A DNA stretch of 64,000 nucleotides from Eunapius fragilis (taxonomy: Eukaryota; Porifera; Demospongiae; Spongillida; Spongillidae). Of the stretch, positions 57,988 through 64,000 are shown piece after piece (within the stretch, counting starts at the first letter, position 1; each line of letters starts with the position of its first letter). Both the position numbers and the translations under genes were made by a program. The stretch is taken from NCBI GenBank assembly GCA_963681505.1, contig OY811975.1:1863119-1927118 (forward strand), read 5' to 3'. Below the pieces are notes generated by a model. The model searched no databases. It was given only the letters and a program-made list of their open reading frames with translations, and was not told where the DNA came from.

Positions 57988-58451
57988 CAGCGGCGGATAC
58001 AGGTTTTGGGGGGGGGGGGGGGCACGGATGGTGGGTGTGGCTGGGGGTGGGGTCGGCTTCTGGCCCGATATGAAAAGCGGGGGGGGGGGGGGGGGGGGTG
58101 CTGTCGGTTTATGGCCCGATACGAGGAGCGGGGGGGGGGGGGGGGGGGGGGGGTGCTGTCGGATTCTGGCCCAAAACGAAGAGCGGGGGGGGGGGGGGGG
58201 GGGGGGGGGGTGCTGTCGGTTTCTGGCCCGATACGAAGGGCGGGGGGGGGGGGGGGGGGGAGTATGGTCGCGTATCGGGGGGCCCGGGATATAGTACAGT
58301 AGTAGAGTTCATGCGTGCGGATATCAATAGACAGCGCAATCGTGCAGCTATATTATAAAATGCGGCCCGAAAAGTTATGAATTTATAAATGAAGGGGGGG
58401 GGGGGGGGGGGGGCACGTGCCCCGAGTGCCCCCCCCCTGGATCCGCCGCTG
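57988..58451. mobile_element. hAT-like element with poly-G tandem array
   Basis: Inverted ends CAGCGGCGGATACAGG and CCTGGATCCGCCGCTG enclose 464 bp. CGCTC borders both ends, a possible partial target duplication. Inside, a unit TGCTGTCGGTTTCTGGCCCG plus ATACGAAGAGC is repeated four times, separated by G-runs of roughly 15 to 30 bases. The terminal CAG.GGCGGATCCAGG resembles hAT ends from memory. Confidence 0.65.
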
Positions 58452-58857
58452 CGCTCCATCAGAAAAGTGTTTTCAAGAGCCATTTTGATCCAGGAGCAAC
58501 AGCGATGGAGACTGCATGTATACTTCCTCAACGGCTGGAGGCATCAATTATGCTAAAGCACAATGCATGGATACTTCGAAAGAAATAAGCCAATGCTATT
58601 GCTCAATGTGCTATAATTAATAAACTGTTCCATATTTATTCGCATCTCTGTCAGTATGATTTATTATTATTTCACAATCGATATATCATATTCACTATTA
58701 CATTGATAATTGAATTCTGAACAAGAAATAAGCTTGATCTGTGCAGTACAAATCAGTCGTATAGTACTATATGCATGTATTGGCACAATGAGGGGGCGTG
58801 GTCCGACCTGACATGCCAGAGGTCCGGCCTGACAGGCCGGCTGGCCATTGGCAGCCC

Positions 58858-58983
58858 TGGGAGCAAGTAATAGCACAAGGACTTGCCACTACCAGTCGGA
58901 AGGGTAACAAAAACATCTCTCCCTAGTAAAAAGTGCTTCACAGCCGATTCCTGTGGTTTACGCAAGTGCGAAATGTAGCTGCT
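58858..58983 (-). pseudogene. RecQ-type helicase fragment
   Basis: A minus-strand stretch codes LRKPQESAVKHFLLGRDVFV followed by TLPTGSGKSLCYYLLPG, the Q-motif-adjacent and Walker A (TGSGKS) segments of RecQ-family DNA helicases. Only this exon-sized piece is present, and the frame past LLPG does not look like helicase. Probably an exon fragment or pseudogene. Confidence 0.6.
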
Positions 58984-59280
58984 GTATGTGTAGCCAGAGA
59001 TAATATATATACAAGATATAAAAATATGTAAATTAAAATAAAATTGGTGATGTAGGATTTGTAGACAGCAATTGAGTAAAAAGTAAGGAAACAAGGAATT
59101 ACGGATATTAGGCATTCATTTAATTATAAATATTACGTACCTATACATTTAGCACAGAATTTCATGGAGGTAGATTTGCGAAATAATGTAGGTCTGTAAT
59201 ATTTATGAATGCCTAATATCCGTAATTCCTTGTTTCCTTACTTTTTACTCAATTGCTGTCTACAAGTCCTACACCACCAA

Positions 59281-60679
59281 TCGGAACCTACGCGAGTAGG
59301 TTCCATATAGGAATCCTGCAGTATCATGAATGTCATTAAAAAAACGTCACTCGCGTCTAGCGGGACAGCCAAGAGTCGGGTCACTTCGCTTTTAGTGGCA
59401 ATCGAGCAATATCAAAAAGGAGAACAGTTCTGCGTTATACATATGTCATAAGACGGTGTACTTTTAGAGAACAAAAATACTCGTCCCCATCGTCCGTACC
59501 CAGTCCCACCTAAAATTTCTCCTCCGTCGTCGTCTTCTTCTTCTTCTTCCTTCCGGAGAGTATAACTCACGACAGGAACGTTTGTAAAGCACGCCAAGTG
59601 TACCAATCGCTTCAGGATGCGTCCGCATGTTATCTTCAGGTATCTGTTAGACGCCTAACCGATCGGGCAATTGGCTGAAGCTAGTAGTACCTTATTTGGT
59701 GTTGATCTACAAATAGCACATTACATCAGCTATCACAATGTTCATGACGCATCAGTATAATATAACCAGCGTTATCAAATTCGATGGTTTTACCATATAA
59801 TCTCATGAGGACAATTCTGATTCCACTCGAGCATCTAAAAGTGGAAAGATCCAGATGCTGCCAGATCTGCCAAACGTGCGTATGTCAAGCGCGGTACCGA
59901 AAGGAAGAACAAAACGACCACCCAAAGGTACGTTTATACGGCATCGATAAATGTTGGATCGATAAATTATAAGCATGCATATGGTATATCGCTAAAATGG
60001 AAGGAATAGTTTAGTTACAGCGGTAGAGATACTGCGTCTCTCCGTTTTACAGTAATATGCGCTGTTTGAAATGTGTGTATAACGCCAAAGTTGCTTGCGT
60101 CAGTTTGGTCATGTATTGTGGTGCATGGTTTATCTGATTATAGCGTGAGATCAGTTTACTTAGAGTGCATTTATTCTTTGTACTATATGGCTTCGCTTTT
60201 AACCTTTATCAATCCTTTGCTCCTCAATGGAGATAGTCTGGGGACTAGTGTAATAATTGGTACACACCTCAACAGAATTGCAGATTCTAATATAAACCTG
60301 TCATGCTCGCGCAAGTTGACGTTTATGCTACCTTATTCTATGCGTTTCAAGAACTAAATACAATACCAAATGCACCAGAAAAATTTAGGAAACAAGTAAT
60401 AAAAACATTCTCTACACGAGAAGGTTGGTGGTATATAGGAATCAAAGGTGAGATGGTGGTGTAAAAAGCAAGGGAACAAGGCTTCTGATTGAAAACGAAA
60501 AATGAAATAGACCTATATTAGCACGCACATTAAAATATGACAACATGCTGCTAATATAGGTCTATTTCATTTTTCGTTTTCAATCAGAAGCCTTGTTCCC
60601 TTGCTTTTTACACCACCATCTCACCTTTGATTCCTATATACCACCAACCTTCTCGTGTAGAGAATGTTTTTATTACTTG
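59281..60679 (+). mobile_element. Helitron-like element D
   Basis: It starts A|TC at 59281 with a hairpin (stem GGAACCTAC) and CATATAGGAATC, and ends CTTG|T at 60679. The foldback spans 60393-60679 with arms of about 130 nt that look identical. The interior keeps the GTCGTC/CTTCTT tract and the repeat exon. It is inserted precisely between A and T of element E without target duplication. 1399 bp. Confidence 0.85.
59805..59927 (+). pseudogene. Charged-repeat exon remnant of element D
   Basis: One repeat remains (KWKDPDAARSAKRAYVKR), ending at CACCCAAAG|GTACGT, the donor shared with elements B and C. No clear start codon; limits approximate. Confidence 0.5.
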
Positions 60680-61614
60680 TTTTATTTTAATTTAAAAAAA
60701 TTTATATCTTGTTTCACGCATTTTTATGCATGAGAAGGAGGAAGTATATAAGCAAATTGAGGCATGTATTGGGCAACCTTAGAATCATACTCTATCGTAG
60801 CACAAGAGACCGTTTGATCTGCTCACATGCATTGGGCCTTCATGCTATCCTTCTTACTCTCGGGATCGGCTTTGTAGTGCTTCCTGTCGCAAGTCTTCTT
60901 TTTTTCATGCGCTTCTTGAAAACTGTCACGCTCCTCAATATCTTGTGACTACAGTCATCATTTAACTTTGCGATCTTCTTTGAGCGATTCATTTCTATTC
61001 GCGAGCGACGTGACGGCATTTTGAAGAAAACAAACCAGACACGTCAAGCTTTTGGTACACCGTACAACCGTGACAAAAACTGTAATAGCGCACTGTATGA
61101 AATATAGAACGTGTTCAACCACACGTTCCCGCCCACTTTTATGTCCGACAAAATCTGTTGTGGGCTATACTAACAAAACTAAGTTTGCTAGAGATTGAAA
61201 TTTGTGTCAAGCATAACTCTCGTTACTAACATAATAAAACAAATCCAACTCGATAATAAGTTTCTAACTTGTTGGTTCTAGTGCTTCCGCATAACGGCTA
61301 ACATTATGCTTCAATCGTGACAAAGATACAATGCAATAAACCTCTTATCCGAGCAAATCTTATCTTATCAGATCCGATGGAGAAACTTTTTTGCAGGTTC
61401 GAGTGTGGGAACGAGAGAGCGTTATCTCTGTTGTCTGAGCTTTTTATGCGTCAGCAGTTTTATTACATTGTAGGCAATTGTTGGCTGTATCCAAATACGC
61501 TCGCTAAAGTCCAACTGATTCTACGGTGCAATAGCAATAGTAGAATCTGGTGTTTTGCTAATCGTATTCATCACACTTCAAATCCTACATAGGACCTACT
61601 AACGTAGGTCCTGA

Positions 61615-62564
61615 TATATATATATAATCTCTGGTATAGCGTCTAGTATTAAGGAATGCAATAAAACCGCTAGGAATAAATAATTAGTCCCCAGACGTAC
61701 TACTCGTGCTAGTCCCCAGTCCACGTCATAGTGCGGTACGTCTTAGTACGTCTGACTTGTGAGACTAGGAGGTACCTTACATGAAAGGCAACTCTATGAT
61801 CTATTGAATAACGCGCGCTTTACTATAGATTATTAACGACTTCAGAAGTTTTAATAACTCAAGTGCAAAAAATCTGGGGGCTAAAGCCCCCCCCCCTTTC
61901 ATATCGAGTCTGACCTGAAGCACCCCCTTCGCTGAAATTCTGGATACGCCACTGATGGTGGGGTATGCTATGTCTCCACAAACAACTATGTGCATGCACG
62001 TAACATTTGCTCCTGAATACAAAGTCCTTCCCTAAATCGAAATGTCTCTACTCCTCAATGATGTAACTTTGTTTATCAACTGTATACAGTGCACCGCCCC
62101 ACATCAGAAATAGGGATAGATGTAGATATCAATCATTTTATACTCATTTCACTTCCAAATGCACCAACTGATACACAAAAGTCCACAAGTAATAATCAAG
62201 GATCAACAATGACTACTGCATGTCATTTTCATCCAGTTAGAATAGTGTCAGGAAAGGATTGCCATCTTCTTGAAATGGATTTCATTTCATCCAATTTAAA
62301 AGAGACCAGTGAATCAAACAGTTGATGGTGTACCAACGCAATGTACCATTCATAGCTTGGTGGATGTTATGGTGGAAGAGGTAAGACCAAAATCAACATC
62401 TAAGCAACAAATAAAAACCAATTAACTCTGTGCAATCATATAGCAGATGATATATCACACTGCTGCCTGCTAAAAATTCCATAGATGCATGCAGGAACTA
62501 AAGAAGGCTAACCCCACCAAATCCTCTGTGTAGAATTTATATCAGAAATGCCCTGCGTGCGAGT

Positions 62565-62622
<58 letters not shown>

Positions 62623-64000
62623 ATGTGTGTGTACGTGTTAAATCACAAAGTCAGTGTGGGTTCAATTTACAAGCATACTGGATTTGGCATACATGCACAT
62701 ACAACAGCTAGGAATAGCTTAACCCAGGCATTGCTTATCTCAATCTACCCACAGGTCAAAAACTTTAAACTGATGTGCACAGAACCCTGTGTGTGCACAT
62801 GAATAGGTGCATGTTTATTAACATGTTTGCATGTCTCCATATGCATACAAATTATGTGTGTGACTCCAATGTGTACTCATTTTCATATAGTTTGCTTGGT
62901 TTGATGTTTAAGTTCCATTGCTACACACATGTCACACACGCCCATTGGTTAATATATTTAGAGGTATTGCTTATTTCTTGTTCACGTCCCACAAGATTTC
63001 TACATGCCAATACATGCACACACATACACCATACACACACATGCACACACATATACAGACACATGCTCGCCCCTACATGCACACACATGCACACCCCTAC
63101 ACCATATGCACCACATACACAAGCACCCCATAGAGGGATCATATCTACTCGGATTTGGTGTGTGAAGGGCTGTGCTTATATTAATTTATACCACCTTGCA
63201 CATTCCTATGGTACTACCTAAACTGTTAACACAACACTCCCTTTGGTTTGCACATTTCTATTGGAGGAGGAGAGGTGACATGTTGGCTTAATGCATGGAT
63301 GTATGTATGAGTCAGCAGTCAGCATAGGTGTGAGTACTCGTTCTAATTAATGCACTACTGAGTACTTGGAGTACCACAGGGCCACTTGCATGAGACATGG
63401 GAACCATCCCATTCCAGTGACCACTCCTTGGAGGCCTGGGCACTAGGACAACTCCAGGGGAGTGAGGGATCTCTAGGTCAAAATGGTCATCACCCTCATT
63501 TTATAGCCACAGGTGCCCATAACATGGATGTACCATTAGTCAGCAACTTCAAGGCTATTTACAGTTTGATTGGCACACTGCTCAGTTTAGGTCCTAAAGC
63601 ATATTATAGTTTAGTACCCAAACCTTGGTTTAGGGTTCGGTGTACTACTAAAATTTTCATAATCCGGACTCAGAAATTTCTGGATGTTGTTGAGACAGTG
63701 TTGGGTACGAAATTCTGAGATGCCAAGTTGAGCAGTAATACTTATTATGCACAATGTAACTATGGCACTGCCTGAGTGCCAAATAATACTGTAACCACAA
63801 CATCGATCACCTCAGATTCAACATCACTATGGGGGTGCCTCTCTTAAAGAACTACATATGCATGGATGTGTATCAAATAGAATATTACACAGACCTACTA
63901 TTATTAGTATCTCTTTGTTATGACCTGTAGCGGGAGTGGCCAGTAAGTTAAGACCTCCCATGTAGTTTCTGGTAGCGTTCATAGAATGCTGTAAGGTTCC
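61615..64000. other. Right end: repeats, no recognised gene
   Basis: A hAT-like end (complement of CAGTGGCGTATCCAG) closes at 61954 after a poly-C tract. A (GT)n run lies at about 62566-62622 and a CA-rich stretch at 63010-63120. Open frames at 62089-62325 and 63386-63718 show no known motif; the first follows a possible acceptor (TATACAG). Confidence 0.4.

Larger units (their letters stand above)
59012..61614 (-). mobile_element. Helitron-like element E, host of nested D
   Basis: Minus-strand element starting A|TC at 61614 with a hairpin (stem GGACCTAC) followed by TATGTAGGATTTG, and ending CTTG|T at 59012. Its 3' foldback is split: one arm begins at 59012, the other ends at 60711, interrupted by element D at 59280/59281. 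Removing D restores ACCAA|TTTTATTTTAATTT, matching the other arm. The element is 1204 bp without D. An exon start (MPSRRSRIEMNRSKK) is at 61019 with one KHYKADPESKKDS repeat further on. Its arms have several mismatches, so it is older than A-D. Confidence 0.8.

Noticed and set aside
57940-58531. Gly-rich and Pro-rich open frames
   Set aside because: Encoded by poly-G runs of the hAT-like element.
62548-63221. Open frames over (GT)n and CA-rich runs
   Set aside because: Val/Cys and His/Thr composition of microsatellites; no motif or splice support.
1-64000. tRNA, rRNA or other structural RNA genes
   Set aside because: None recognised by eye; short B-box-like strings such as GGTTCGATC near 14474 lacked a cloverleaf context.

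Overview
The window is animal nuclear DNA from an intron-rich, repeat-rich invertebrate. A sponge (demosponge) is the best guess. The reasons are a NACHT-LRR receptor gene of the style seen in sponges, CARD/NB-ARC/WD40 (Apaf-1-like) genes, talin exons with metazoan exon structure, and many GT-AG introns. No search was run, so the species is inferred.

Layout. (1) 1-17387, plus strand: an NB-ARC exon (620-1567) lies directly upstream of a NACHT-LRR (NLR) gene, exons 1676-17387. All introns are phase-compatible, so the NB-ARC and NACHT modules could be read as one chimeric STAND gene, but an in-frame TAA at 1759 interrupts it. The four internal LRR exons are each 168 nt and sit in a tandemly duplicated exon-intron unit. 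(2) 17388-35600: a spacer, 47-bp minisatellites and two tandem Apaf-1-like genes. The first (21607-25040) is a pseudogene with a nonsense codon, a frameshift, a deleted exon and a minisatellite cutting off its 3' exon. The second (26648-35198) is open through seven exons (CARD-CARD, NB-ARC, winged helix with FHD motif, linker, start of the WD40 propeller) but shows only about two blades. (3) 37360-39512, minus strand: a talin rod pseudogene that kept its introns. (4) 39928-42726: a second, damaged copy of the NLR terminal exon, spacer, minisatellite and Apaf intron, about 22.8 kb downstream of the first. (5) 42727-61614: a mobile-element district with a young, intact Ty3/gypsy element (47429-52419), a broken Ty3/gypsy element on the minus strand (53218-57516), a poly-G hAT-like element and three of the five Helitron-like elements described below. 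(6) 61615-64000: mostly unrecognised.

The most unusual content is a family of five Helitron-like elements (A 7515-8318, B 13638-15051, C 43454-46239, D 59281-60679, E 59012-61614 with D nested in it). Each starts A|TC with a short perfect hairpin and ends CTTG|T. Each 3' end is a roughly 290-bp foldback whose arms are near-identical within an element yet differ between elements. Four of them carry an exon coding charged DPEK-type repeats, and in three of these the exon ends at a conserved splice donor. Other notable signals are an exact donor-to-acceptor copy of an NLR intron inside a foldback repeat, a piggyBac-like insertion dated by a paralogous empty site, and possible shuffling of immune/apoptotic STAND modules in the cluster.
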